Assembly: GCA_024305405.1 (NCBI GenBank) | Contig: JAKNDB010000054.1 | Span: 620,001-684,000 of the forward strand | Direction: 5' to 3' | Source of the DNA: Dirofilaria immitis | Taxonomy: Eukaryota > Nematoda > Chromadorea > Rhabditida > Onchocercidae | DNA: 64,000 nt | Shown here: one piece after another, positions 37,208 to 49,459 of the stretch | How positions within the stretch are numbered: the first letter of the stretch is position 1 | Layout: the number at the start of each line of letters is the position of its first letter | Notes under the pieces: generated by a model | What the model was told of the DNA's origin: nothing | The model's input: the letters and a program-made list of their open reading frames with translations, nothing else | The model's database searches: none | Made by a program: the position numbers and the translations under genes

Positions 37208-38399
37208 TACTTCTATGCAAATTAAATGTGAAATAGTTAATCAAAAATAGTAGACACATTTTATGTTTACATTTAGATTTGCTATATTCTTCAACGAATA
37301 AATTCATAAACATTTTTACATATAAAAGCTAGGCCAAATAATATCATATTCATAAATATGCCAAGAGAGAGAGAGAGAGGAAAAGGAGAAAGAGGGAGAA
37401 AGAGAGAGAGAAAAGGAAAAAATGAGAAATGGACCGGAAGAATGCTATTAAAAACGTATTTTATTGACATTATTTTTTTTTCGTTTTTTCGTTTTTCGTC
37501 TTTTTTAGAAATAAATTTTTTAAGCAAAAGAAAAAGAAAAAAGTAAACTTTTATTTATGCCAAATTTTTTTATTTTTTGTTAATTATAAAATATTTAATT
37601 AATTAAAATATCTTAATTGAAATTAAAATATTTATTATTAATCATTAATTTTAATTAATAATTAATATTTTATTATCGTATTATTCTTCCCTAAAAATAA
37701 ACAAAGAGAGAAGATGGGAAATTTCCTTTTTTTTTTTTCTTTTGCCAAAGTTATTATTTATTATAAATACAAAGTACACAGGTAAAATTTGCTAAAGGTA
37801 ATAGATGATAGTTGATAACAGTTAAAAATAAGCTGGATTAGAAGAATTTATTTTAAAAAAACAAGCATATATGTTGATATGTGCAAAAATTTGTGTAAAA
37901 AATCAGAGAACTTTTGCTTTTTATCATTGATTAATCATCGTTAATTCTGATGATGATGATGATAAAGAAAATGATGATAACAGCAATAATGATGATGATA
38001 GTAATCGAATGCCAAAGGCATTTTCAATCAAATATTTGAATTCGCATTAGTAGTTTAGTTATTAAGAAAATAAACTAGTTTCTTCCCGATTCTGAATCCT
38101 ATTTCTCCCCTATTTCTCTCCCTCTCTCTCTTCCTCTCTTTCCCTTTTTGTTTTTGAATTAGAAATAGTAATTCATAGATACAAAGATAAGATAAATTAT
38201 GAACAAATATTTTACGAATGAATTAGAATCCTACGAGCAAATAAACTTCTCTTAGCGAATATATGAAGCATCTGAAACATATCTGAAACATCTGAAGAAT
38301 CTGAAGCAATAGAATCTAATGTAAAAAAATAAGTATTTCAATTTCTATTTTATAATTTAACAAAAGAAAATAGAAGCAAATGAATGAAAGACTATCAAA

Positions 38400-38580
38400 A
38401 GTAAAGAAATTGCGGTAGCAAAGGAGCAAGCGGTGGCGGTGGCGGCGACGGCGGTCGATGCGCCCAAATGCTATGGCATTTTTCAATTTCACTAAGAATG
38501 CGAAAGCCGAAGCGAAGTGAACGATTAGTGCAGCGACGATCGGCGATGGTGACTGTGACGCGGCGCTGTTGATCCAATCA
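38400..38580. promoter_or_regulatory. GC-rich, CpG-containing islet
   Basis: About 180 bases far richer in G and C than anything within several kilobases (GGTGGCGGTGGCGGCGACGG, then CGACGATCGGCGATGG and CGCGGCGC). Open frames cross it on the minus strand but end without good splice sites. It may be a core promoter or 5' UTR exon, perhaps of mbl-1, 12 kb upstream of its first coding exon, or a remnant of a coding exon. Function is inference. Confidence 0.35.
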
Positions 38581-38870
38581 ACCAACTAACCAACGAACGA
38601 TCCAGCCATCCAACCATCCAACCATCCATTCATTCATCCATCCACCCACCCATCCATCCATCCATTTATCAATCTATCCATCTATTGTTCATCCATCCGG
38701 TTCATGTATTGTCCACCCACACATGTCCTTATGACACCTACTTGGCCGTCCGTTTACAGCATTTTCTTTCAATTTTTACTTTTCCAGTTTTGATTTTTCC
38801 CTTATTTATTTCCCTTTCCTTCTTCTTTTTTCTCTTTCTCTCTCTCTCTCTCTCTCTGTCTCGCCTTTTC
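38581..38870. repeat. CCAT tetranucleotide and CT runs
   Basis: Positions 38581-38700 are CCAT/CCAA units; 38836-38870 is a CT run. They adjoin the GC-rich islet. Confidence 0.85.
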
Positions 38871-39005
38871 TCTCTCTTTTCGGCAGTATTATTTCAAAAT
38901 TATCGGTAACAGATGTGATCGATTTCAAAAAGTTTATTTCTAATTTAGTACGTATACAAGACAAGCAAACATATAAATAGAAAAGATAATATCGTTTATA
39001 TTGTA

Positions 39006-39172
39006 AATTAAACGTGGCAAGGTATGCATGTAAATTAAACGTGGCAAGGTATGCATGTAAAATTAAACGTGGCAAGGTATGCATGTAAAATTAAACGTGG
39101 CAAGGTATGCATGTAAAATTAAACGTGGCAAGGTATGCATATAATATTAAACGTGGCAAGGTATGCATGTAA
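39006..39172. repeat. minisatellite, six copies of 27-28 bases
   Basis: Six near-identical tandem copies of a unit containing AAACGTGGCAAGGTATGCAT; only the short AT spacer varies by one or two bases and one copy has ATAAT in place of GTAA. The high identity suggests recent expansion. The units touch each other, so this is not a spaced array. Confidence 0.95.
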
Positions 39173-39542
39173 AATTAATATAATGAATTTATATATGATT
39201 ATTACAAATATTACTATATGTTTTTAATTTAAACTTGCCAATTATATTATAATACTCAAATTTTAATATGAAATTGATAACGATTGATTATTTTGTAATA
39301 AATTACATCAAATATTATTTATCAATATATTGTTAATAATATATTGATAAATAATTGGAAAAACAATTCTTTATAAACCTAATTTCATATTCATTCACTA
39401 AATTTGCCAGGTGGAAAATTAATTATCATTTAAAAATTGCAAAAACGAACCTATCACAACTGACCCACACGTAGTATTCTTTATCATATCAATCGGAAGA
39501 GATGTTAACAGAAAATAATTACAATATTTTAAAATGATAAAA

Positions 39543-39670
39543 CATATGCATACATAGATACATGCATACATACATACATACATACATACATACATACATA
39601 CATACATACATACATACATAGATACATGCATACATACATACATACATACATACATACATACATACATACA

Positions 39671-39702
<32 letters not shown>

Positions 39703-39736
39703 CATACATATATGCATACATACATACATACATTAC
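39543..39736. repeat. ACAT tetranucleotide microsatellite, about 190 bases
   Basis: Long CATA/ACAT run with a few GATA and GCAT variants. It yields Met-Tyr-Val-Cys frames on the minus strand which are not genes. Confidence 0.96.
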
Positions 39737-42122
39737 ATTACATATGGGGATGAATATATAAATATATATTAAAAAATTGGATATAATATTACTTCATGCG
39801 CGAACGTATACTTCACTTTATAATACATACGTATATATATGAGTGTATAGATATCTTGAATACGTAAACATACGTAAGTTTAAAATTTATAAATAAACGC
39901 TAATATTTATTTTAAAACTTATTTATAATTTAATTGCTTTCATATCAATAATTGAATTATTCAGATGATAATAGTACCATTATTAGATCTTTTTAAAATC
40001 ATTCTTGACTTACTTTTTTTTTTTAATAATTCAAAGAGATGATAAGTCGATACGATAAAAGTTCGAAGTACATTTGCACAAACGTTCATCATCGATGATA
40101 AAAACTGTGAGAAGATTTGAATTAAAGAAGCGAAATGTCTGAAATTTTAAAAGAAAAAAAGAAGCAAAAGAAGAATAGAAGTTTTTTTTTCGAGAAAAAC
40201 GAGACAGTCATTTTCTTCCCGATAATGATAAATTTCTTTTTAAAACTATTTATCGTTGTGATGTTGTTTTCTTTCAAAAGGCAAACGAAATAAAATTGGG
40301 GACACAATATTAGCGATTCGTTGCGATGACATTTTGCGAGACGGTGAACAATTATATCGTAATTTTTAACATCACCATGAAAATATCAACTATTAAACAA
40401 TACATATATCTCACTTTTACTTTCATTCTAAAAGAATTGTTATCCATTTGATTCTCGAAGGTCATCAAAATCATTCATTGAAATAACATATAGGATATTT
40501 GTAGTAGCAATTATAGTAGTAATAGTAGTACGAACAAAAATTTTATAGCAATTTTAACGATCAAAATTACAACTTTTGAATAAAAAAAAAGAAATTTTTT
40601 TTTGATTTTTATGATTATAATTATTAGCGAATATTTCACTGTTCAGTTTGGTGAAAAGAAATTGAGGGAGAAAAAAATAAAAATAATAATATATTTCTTT
40701 CCATTAAGAATACCTCATTTATATGAGAATAAAGGATAAAAATTTTTTCATTTTATTAAACGAATTAAAATATTAAATTAGAATATTGGAATTGTTAATT
40801 AAATTATTTTAAGAATATAAATAATTAAAAACAAAAATAAAATTTGCATATCTTTACGCATATCAAATTTTATTATCTTTTCTACTAAAAAAAAAAGATT
40901 AATTAAAGTAATTTAGTAATTAAATATTTTAAAATTCGAAAAATTAAATAACAAATTTTTTTATTTTTGAAAATTATTTATGTCAAAAATGAATTTATTA
41001 ATTTTTTTCTAAATTAGCAATAATTTATTTTGAAGTTTTTAATTTAAGTTTTTAATTTGCAAAAAAATATTATTATTGTATATAATATACATTGATTTGA
41101 TAACAAATATCTTTCTTTTTCTTTCTTTCTCTCTCTCTCTCTTTTCTCAAATTAATTATCAATTTTATTATTGTATTTTTGTAAATTTAATCTCTTTCTC
41201 TCTCTCTTTCTCGAATTGCGTTATCAAAATTTTTTAAAATGTCTTTTCGTAAATTTAAAAATAAATTTTTTCACCAATTTCTTTTAAAAAAATTTTTTTG
41301 AAATCAATCAAACAAAAAAAAGTTGAAATGATTTGAGATTTTGATAAAATATGTTTTACATTTTTAAAATGATCAGTCAGAATGAAATTTTTTTTCTTCT
41401 ATTCTGTTCAAATTTTTTAAATTCATTGAAATTACAGGTTTGGTTAAAAATTGCTAGTTATTTTCGCGGAAGAATTACTTGTCTGCTTTTAATTTTATTG
41501 AATAAAATTTTAAAATGTTTGAAATTTCCCGTGGGAATAATGGAGCAGTGCTATTTTCCCTATATTTTCTGATTTTTTTTTCTCGAAAAAATACGGAAGA
41601 GGAATGTGACGAAAAGTGAATGATTCAAAAAAATATTTGAACATATAGAAAAGTTAATTCAATTACCGTATCATATCTACCATATATTATTATGTAAAAG
41701 AATAATTTTCTTTTTAATGATACTATAAGCTTTTTTCTTTGTAATTATAAAATTTATTTACTCGAAAAGGAAAGATTAAATTTATTAATTAAATTTTAAA
41801 TTGTAATATTTTAAAGTTAAGAAAATTTTTGAATACCCTAAACATCTAAATAATCATTGCAACATTAATCTTTAGTCTCTAAATTTGTTGTTTCAAAAAT
41901 TTGAATTTTCATTTTTGAATTTACAACTTTTTGGCGAAATATGTTTGAAGGAATTGGCATAGAGAAATTAAAAAAAAGTAAAAAAAGGGAAGAGAAAACT
42001 AAACATAGCAATGCTTGCTTATTTGTCATTTAGCGAACTTTTTTTTGCATAAAATTCAAGAATTTTGACAACAAAATTTATATGCAACAGTTTGTTTATT
42101 CGAGAATGACTTGTTATCATTG

Positions 42123-42153
<31 letters not shown>

Positions 42154-43849
42154 TCATTGTTTGACTAGGAATTCAAGATAAGAGTAAAATTTTAAATTTG
42201 TCATAAATAATATTATTTATGGCTATGCTTTTAAAAGATTATTTCAATAAAACTCAATCATCTATTTAATTCATCCTCTTCAGGTATGAAAAAATAAATT
42301 TTGTAAAATGCCTGTTTTCTGATCGCTATTCATTATATATTAGTCATTTTTGTTTATTTCCCATATATCAACATAAATCACGGCGATGATTCATTATTTA
42401 TTCCAAAACTAATTCTACTAGTTTTATGATGATTCATTCATTTTTGAAATTGTTGAAAATCATTCACAATGCAATAACATATGATTTCTTCTTATTTAAA
42501 ATTTCGTCTTAATTAACGAAAATTCAAATTTAAATTTAATTAAAAATAAAGAAATGAATAACTGCTGGAACTTGATTACTAAAAATTCATATTTAAGTGA
42601 TAGAATTCAAATTTAAATTTAATTAAAAATAAAGAAATACCTTAGCAAAATAATTGATTTTATTTACTTTTTTCTCTCTTTAATTTCATTATAATACATA
42701 TGTTAATTAATAAAAGGCTTAATTACTACAGTTCATTGTTATGCAAATTAAATAAGCTGTTAAAATGCTTGAAATATGAAAGATAGTAATAATGTGAGAT
42801 TGTAAATAATTGAAAGAGCTTAGCCAAATTGGCCAATGATATTGTTTACAAAGATTGGATCGAGAATATAATGATATAATTTGGATGCTTGTTAATCAGT
42901 GGTCAAGAAGAATAGATTGTAAAATAGATGAAATTAAGTACTTCGCTTTCTTTACAACAACATAAAATTTATATATGATTAAGGACAGATAGATAGATAT
43001 ATGGCCTATTTCAATCATTGATGTCATTTGTGCGTGTCAACCAATTTTGTCATCTTCCTCCGTATCTATATCACTATCAATATATATATACATATATTTA
43101 GCAGCTAATCACAATTCGAGAGCAAGTATTGATTAAACCAGTCAAATTGACTGTCTATAGATTTTGGAAGCCTTACTGAGGCTTTGATGTAACGAATATT
43201 CAAAAGCAAAAAGACAAAATGAAGCTTGATGATCAAAGAAAAGCCTAAATCACTAGGAATTGCTAGGACTGCTTTCTTCTTGCTCCCTTTCCTCCTCTTT
43301 GAAACTGAGCCTATTTCAGATGAAGATATATATATATATATGTATGTATGTCTACATTGGAAATTAAAATCCCAATGGACTATCTGAAAATCGAGGATAT
43401 ATTCAAAAGCAAATGTTGCTAAAAAGCTATTTGCTCTATTTTGGCTATTTAATTTTATCGCTTATCAAAATATATTGTCAAATTGTATCAAGGCTTGAGA
43501 TTTTTGGGCCATAAATTTAGCTTTGTTTCAAAATTTAAATAACAAGACGAAAAATTTTCATATCGTCTTTAAGTAACGAAGTAAGAAAAGCTGTATTAAA
43601 AATTGAAGTGGTGGTAAAGTTGAGAGACTTTAATTTTTTCTTAAATTAGCTATATTTCTTTCTTCCTCCTGAAGTGGATTACATTATATATTTGAGTAAA
43701 GAAAAGGGAAGAGAAAAACATAAAGAGTAGTAGCCATATCATCTCGAGAATTATTGAATCGTCAGATGCAAAAATAGTCAAAGATTGATAAAATTAATTC
43801 TTTTCTAGGGTGGAGATTTTTTTAACAATTATAGCTAATTTATATTGCA
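39737..43849. other. AT-rich non-coding tract
   Basis: No gene recognised. Contains short TA runs (42124-42153 and near 43328) and an exact direct repeat of about 33 bases (core AATTCAAATTTAAATTTAAT) near 42523 and again near 42604. A plus-strand frame after an acceptor-like ATTACAG at 41438 (VWLKIASYFRGRITC) has no matching partner exon. Confidence 0.5.
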
Positions 43850-43936
43850 TAACTGCACAACTGAACGATTGCACAACTGCACAACTGCACAACTGAACGA
43901 TTGCACAATTGCACAACTGCACAACTGCACAATTGC
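43850..43936. repeat. nine-base tandem repeat (GCACAACTG)
   Basis: About nine copies of GCACAACTG with GAACGATTG and GCACAATTG variants. It explains the Cys-Ala-Val-Gln repeat ORF on the minus strand. Confidence 0.9.
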
Positions 43937-44282
43937 GTGCTACTATAAATTGCTTTTTTGCATGCATAAAAATGTTATTACTACAAAATAGGATAGTTTC
44001 TTTTTCTTTTTCCTTGCATTTTTCATCGAATAAGCCTTTTTGCAATTGGAGGAAAAAAAGAGAGGAAGGATTGATTAGACAATAAATTAGGCATATATGT
44101 CAGCAAAATGCAAATTGAATTATGCAATTGGGAAAATGAGGAAAATGAATAAATAGGAAAGAAAAAAGAAGGAAAAAGGAAGAAGGTTTTTATGTATTTT
44201 AGGATGGATACAGAAGGGATTAATATCACTTCAGTGGATGTATCCGTTAATTGAATTTAGTTTTTCTCTTACATCTGATATT

Positions 44283-44460
44283 AAATCATTCCCTAAATTC
44301 TTAATAATTTATCCAGGTTTTACTTCATCCATTTACTTCGGCACTAAATAATTTCCTGAATCCTTAATAATAGATCCAGGTTTTATTTCATCCATTTTCT
44401 TTGATACGAAATCATTTCCTGAATTCTTCAATGATTTATATTCAGGATGGAATAATTTTT
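44283..44460. repeat. 63-base tandem repeat, two and a half copies
   Basis: Units at 44283-44345 and 44346-44408 share most positions (key words TCCTTAATAAT, ATCCAGGTTTTA, TTCATCCATTT); a partial third follows. Confidence 0.75.
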
Positions 44461-44917
44461 ACCCTTCCGTAGTTTGAGATTATTTCTTTGTAGGGTCTTT
44501 TTTATGGGAAAATATTCAGATAATTTTCTTCCATTTTCTTTGATACTAAAATTCTTCATGATTTATTCAGGATGAAATAATTTTTCCTATTGCATAATTT
44601 TAGGTTTTTTATAGGATCATTTTAGGTGAATAAATGAACACATATAATTTATGGAAAGGAAAATTTTAAAATCTCTTCAAATTATAGTATGAAATTAATG
44701 ATGTATCGTATATCAAAAAAATAATTGCTATATTTAGCAACGATATAAAGTTGTTAAATTCCATAAATACAGGGGTTAATCTTAGTGAATTTATTTTCAG
44801 GTGTATTTATTGATATAGTAATTTTACTTCTAAGCCTTATTTAGAAAAGTTTTGGAATAACAAATGTTAAATTATGTTTCAATTAATTCACATGGATCCA
44901 ATATAAAAATATTAACG

Positions 44918-45222
44918 AAAATATATCACGCTCTCATGTATTAACAACACGGAAATATATTACGGTCTTGCGTGTTGACAACATGAAACACATTACGGTC
45001 TCACATGTTAGCATTTGTTTTTTCAGCGTCAAAGAAATACAATTGAGAAATGAAAGCGATATATAATGGAAATATATCACGGTCTAACGTATTATCAACA
45101 TTATTAACTTATTTGTAAAAGCATTAAGCGAAAAGTTTCTGATGTTGAAAAAAAAGAATACAATAAAAAGATTAAAACACGACGTAATGAAAATATATTA
45201 CGGTCTCACGTTTTAACAAACA
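44918..45222. repeat. five dispersed copies of a motif of about 33 bases
   Basis: Copies begin near 44918, 44951, 44985, 45068 and 45189. All are on the plus strand, with core AATATATYACGGTCTCACGT followed by RTTAACAAC. Two spacings are about 34 bases and two are 83 and 121. The core is better conserved than the surroundings. Confidence 0.7.
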
Positions 45223-45488
45223 CTGCTAACTTATCTTTTAATGTGAGTTATTATATGACGCTAAAAAAAGTGGCCAATAAATAATTCAATCTTCTCTTCT
45301 ATCAAAGTAAAAATATAATTCAATTTAATTAAATTTACTGAAAATAATCAAATCCTAGTATTAGAATTTCAAAATTTACATAATAATTAATTGAAAATTT
45401 AAAAATATAATCAAAATATTTGGGAAAAAATAATTTTATCTTTCGAAATTCGAGAATAAAAAATGTGCAACAAATCTCTTGATGTATG

Positions 45489-45491
45489 ATA

Positions 45492-45552
<61 letters not shown>

Positions 45553-45562
45553 GTGATGATGA
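45489..45562. repeat. GAT trinucleotide microsatellite
   Basis: About 24 GAT units with one GGT interruption. Confidence 0.95.
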
Positions 45563-45657
45563 TAGATAACGATGATGATGATATTAGTTAATTTTGATAA
45601 CAAAGTATAGTTAGTGAGATGTATGCGTCGCTTTGTTAGTTTGAAATTGTTGAATCG

Positions 45658-45795
45658 ATGATGGAATTATGTGCCTTCGCTATGGTCGAGAGTGACATCG
45701 TATATTCTCGAAGATTGATGCTTGAGGAACCACCAAAATTATCCTTTTGGCAAAATAAACACAATGTTAGTATATACACTTCGTTGTGTAATTGA
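45658..45795 (+). CDS. possible 45-codon ORF in a higher-complexity islet
   Basis: A plus-strand frame starting ATGATG encodes MMELCAFAMVESDIVYSRR and then LMLEEPPKLSFWQNK, with balanced composition in an otherwise repetitive, AT-rich tract. The minus strand is open here too. No splice partners were found. It may be an isolated exon, a short peptide or a conserved non-coding element. Confidence 0.2.
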   Translation: MMELCAFAMVESDIVYSRRLMLEEPPKLSFWQNKHNVSIYTSLCN

Positions 45796-46009
45796 TATTT
45801 GCATATAAATATAGCTATCATTACTAAGCGCTATTGAACTTACAATTTTAGAAATGATTTTTACGCATTTTCAAATTTTTGATTTCATTAAATTATTTTG
45901 ATTTTTACAATTTAAAAAAGATATAAAAGGTAAAATTGATTCATGATTGTCCGATCAGATCAAATAAAAATAGTTCAATGGGAATTTTATTGAAATAATT
46001 AGAACGGGA

Positions 46010-47357
46010 AAGAGAGAAAGGAAGAGAGAAAAGGTGAGAGAGAGAGAGAGAGAGAGAGGAAAACGAGTGAGAAAAAGGAGAGAGAGAGAAACGATCATTT
46101 CACTTGCAATCCGATTCGTAAATTGGGAATTCATTAAATTTATTTCATTAATCTCATTTCGATGATCTTTCAGGCAATCTTATTGAACTCTAGGAAAGGC
46201 CCAGTTGCATTTTTATGCAAATAGGCCTAGGACAGGATAAGATCACTATTTTATGAGGCATAATAATATATTATTGTTTAGTTAAAATGAATTTAAAAAA
46301 TCATTGAGAAATTGAAAATGTGAATAATATCATCTAACAATGTTTACCAACAAGTCGAAGAGAAATAGACGATTTAATTTTAAGACAATCAATTCGAGAT
46401 AACATTTACATTTTAAACTTTTTTGAACTTTGTGAAATTTTTCACATTCCATTTTCTCTTTTGATTTTTGATTTAGAAATTTCGGGAAAAAGAAAATTAT
46501 TCAAAAATCATACGTTCAAACAGATACATTACTATTTGGAAAAATAAATATTCGACGCCAAAAATATCGTATTCAAAAGCAAATGAATAAACATTCGGAT
46601 CATATTATTTATTAAAATTGAATAGCTGTCGCCAATATATAAAATTTTTTTATCAGAATCTTCTGTTATGTTAATGAGTTTTTTTAAATTTTTATTTTAA
46701 AAATACCCGAAAAGTCTATTCCAGTTGTTATATCCAAAAAAAGACAGATCAATATATCTATTGATTAATGAAATAAGAAGAGAAAATATATGTAAAGTAA
46801 TTTATGATATGATTTATAGGAAATAAAATTTTGATTTTTTAAATCTAATCTTTGAAAAAAGAAAATATTGCATATTTGATTTCTTTTTCTTTTAGGATAT
46901 ATCATCTTAGAACGTAATTTCTTCAAAACTAATTTCTTCAAAATTTCTGAATCCTCAAATTTTATGATATCGTAGGATTCTATACTTTCTTCATTCATTC
47001 AAATTTTCATCCATTTTTCAGTCCAATTTTTCAATTTTTTCAATAATCTCTCATTAATTTATTGCTGTAAAATCATATAATATACAAAATTATGCAAATA
47101 TGAATATCATACCATTTTATTATATTTTAATTAATATCGAAATTTATTCCATGAAATTAGAGAAATAAATTAAATGAAAATTATGAATAAATTAAATTAT
47201 ATAAAAATTTTAAAAAATTATCTAAACTATTAACAATAATTTCTTAGCTAATAAATGAAAGGATTGAATTGATTAAATTTAATTTAAATTATCAGATTCT
47301 TAAATTATTCAAAGATATTCAATAAAATCTGATATAGAATAATAAAATGTTCAATCT
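46010..47357. other. AT-rich tract with GA run
   Basis: A GA run lies at about 46010-46090. The remainder is AT-rich and non-coding as far as I can see. Confidence 0.6.
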
Positions 47358-47594
47358 ATATCGGATCATTTCTTTCCTGCAATTTATTATTAATAAACAA
47401 TAATAATGATCACTCCATATCAGATCATTTCTTTCCTGCAATTTATTATTAATAAACAATAATAATGATCATCCTATATCAGATCATTTTTATTGTTTAA
47501 TGATCACCCTATATCAGATTATTTATTATTAATAAACAATAATAATGATCACTCCATATCTAATCATTTCTTTCATGCAATTTATTATTAATAG
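47358..47594. repeat. 59-base tandem repeat, about five copies with internal deletions
   Basis: Units begin with ATATCRGATCATTT at 47358, 47417, 47476, 47511 and 47556. The first two are 59 bases and nearly identical (TTTCCTGCAATTTATTATTA). The third and fourth have lost different parts of the unit, and the last is truncated. Confidence 0.9.
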
Positions 47595-48384
47595 TTATAT
47601 TTTAATGACCAAACATAAAATGGCCAAATTTATTTGGAAAGAAATATTCATTTATGAAATTCATCTGCTCCCATTTGACGAAGTTCTCTCAGAAATTATT
47701 TGCAAAAAAAAATGAAACATAAATTAAAAATTGATATAAACGAGTGACAGAATAAGCAACATTATAATAGCATATCAATTCATTTTTAGTTGAAATCTAA
47801 ACAAAAAAAAAACGAAACCCATTGCCAAGTTTCCAAGTCCCATTTATTAAATATTAATTTCATTGGGGAAAAAGAATCATTCATTGGATGATCATTCAGA
47901 TTTTTTATTTTCATTTACTGTATAAATAAATGAACAAGGGCGAATGAAAAACTGAATTGGCTGTTCATTTAAAATCGAGATATACACCTATCATTTCATC
48001 TCATCCATAAAAAATTTCAAATTTTAAATTATACAAACTAAAAGCACTTCGTAATTTAAATTCAAAATTTCGGGAAAAAAATGATAATTTGAATTTCAAG
48101 CAACAAAATAATCAATTCTAAAAAATCTACGAAATTCAACTCAATCTAAAATTTTTTGGTATGCATTTGGCATTTAATATCAAATGATGGAAAGGAATGT
48201 TGACCAACTACAAGTATCAAATGTCAACAAAATCCTTGAGGGAAAGTATTTTTCTATGTAAAGTGAAAATGAATATTATAATGAGATTATTTATTTTTTT
48301 AACCAAATGAAATTGCTATTTCAATCAAAGATAAAATAAATAATGTCGGTAGTGATAATTTGAAAAATATTTATTTTACGAAGG

Positions 48385-48590
48385 AATTAATGTAAACAAA
48401 TGCATACAAAAAATAATTTAAATGCTTTTGATGAACATATAAACAAGTGTATGCGTATTACATTAAAAATAAATAATAATATAAAAAAAAGTTTTAATGA
48501 GCATGTAAATAAATGCAACACGTGAAAAATAATAGTTCATTGAACGTGTAAACAAATGCATACGTATTACGTGAAAAATAATGATTTAGT
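48385..48590. repeat. degenerate repeat with GTAAACA words
   Basis: Four degraded copies of a unit reading TGTAAACAAATGCATACGTA and then TTACGTGAAAAATAAT. Two copies keep GTAAACA, the forkhead (DAF-16-type) binding word; two carry ATAAACA and GTAAATA. The block lies about 0.9 kb beyond the 3' end of PIGC. Confidence 0.6.
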
Positions 48591-49398
48591 GATTTTAATG
48601 ATCAAAATGATCAGTAAATAAAGGATAAAAAAATTAAAGGATAATATATAAATAGTTTGTTATTTCAGTGTTATTTATAAGAGTGGATGGAAGAGAAAGA
48701 GATTATGATGATCATGTCAATATTTCTAAAATATCTTCCCTAATATGACAATCATATGATAAAATTCATTTGAATGAGAATTGATTTCTACATTATTATT
48801 ATATAGATAAGGATTGTTTATTAATTTGATCAAATAACCAATATCTCTATTATATTTGTTTCTCATATCGAGTAATAACAATATGCCGACATCAACGATA
48901 AATTCTAAGGGATCGTAATCATATCAAGCCCATGAATTTTTTTTATCTTAATTGTGTAAAAATTTTGATAGCAAGGATAGACATATCTTTTTTCTTCCTT
49001 ATATTATAAATCTTGAGAGCATGGCGCATATCTTATTCATGTTTGACTAGACTTATATCTAATTTTGACCAATCAGATCTTTTTTCTGCTTATAGCAATT
49101 TCATCATGTGATTATATATCAACGGACGTTAACAACGAATACCTAAATATTTATCTTAAAAAGTCTAACACTTGACGAAGTAGTTAGAATATGAAAGATT
49201 CTGATGCAAGCACGAATACGTTATAGAAATTTACATAGTCATTAAGTCAAATCTGTGCAACAAATAATTTCAAAATTATATTCTCATGCTGTCAGTCTAA
49301 GTGAAGAAACTGGAGCATACGTTTAAAATATCTATTTTCTGCATTCGAAGATCAAAACTTTGAATAGATTTTTTTCCAAATAAACTCCTTCTGTAACA

Positions 49399-49404
49399 TT
49401 TATT
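49399..49404 (-). promoter_or_regulatory. polyadenylation signal of PIGC
   Basis: TTTATT on the plus strand (AATAAA on the minus) lies 56 bases after the PIGC stop codon. Confidence 0.55.
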
Positions 49405-49459
49405 GCTAATATATAGAAGTAAAAGCACCAGAGGTAAAAATTTTGATAGCAAAATTTCA

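Noticed and set aside
39006..39172. Regular short repeats that could suggest a CRISPR array
   Set aside because: Units are directly adjacent with no unique spacers, and the DNA is from a eukaryote.
39419..39733. Met-Tyr-Val-Cys repeat ORFs
   Set aside because: By-products of the ACAT tetranucleotide run.
41351..41572. Plus-strand ORF after an acceptor-like ATTACAG
   Set aside because: No partner exon, hydrophobic and AT-driven composition, and no recognisable family.
43794..44045. Minus-strand ORF with repeated Cys-Ala-Val-Gln
   Set aside because: The repeat is the nine-base GCACAACTG tandem array; the flanks show no coding features.
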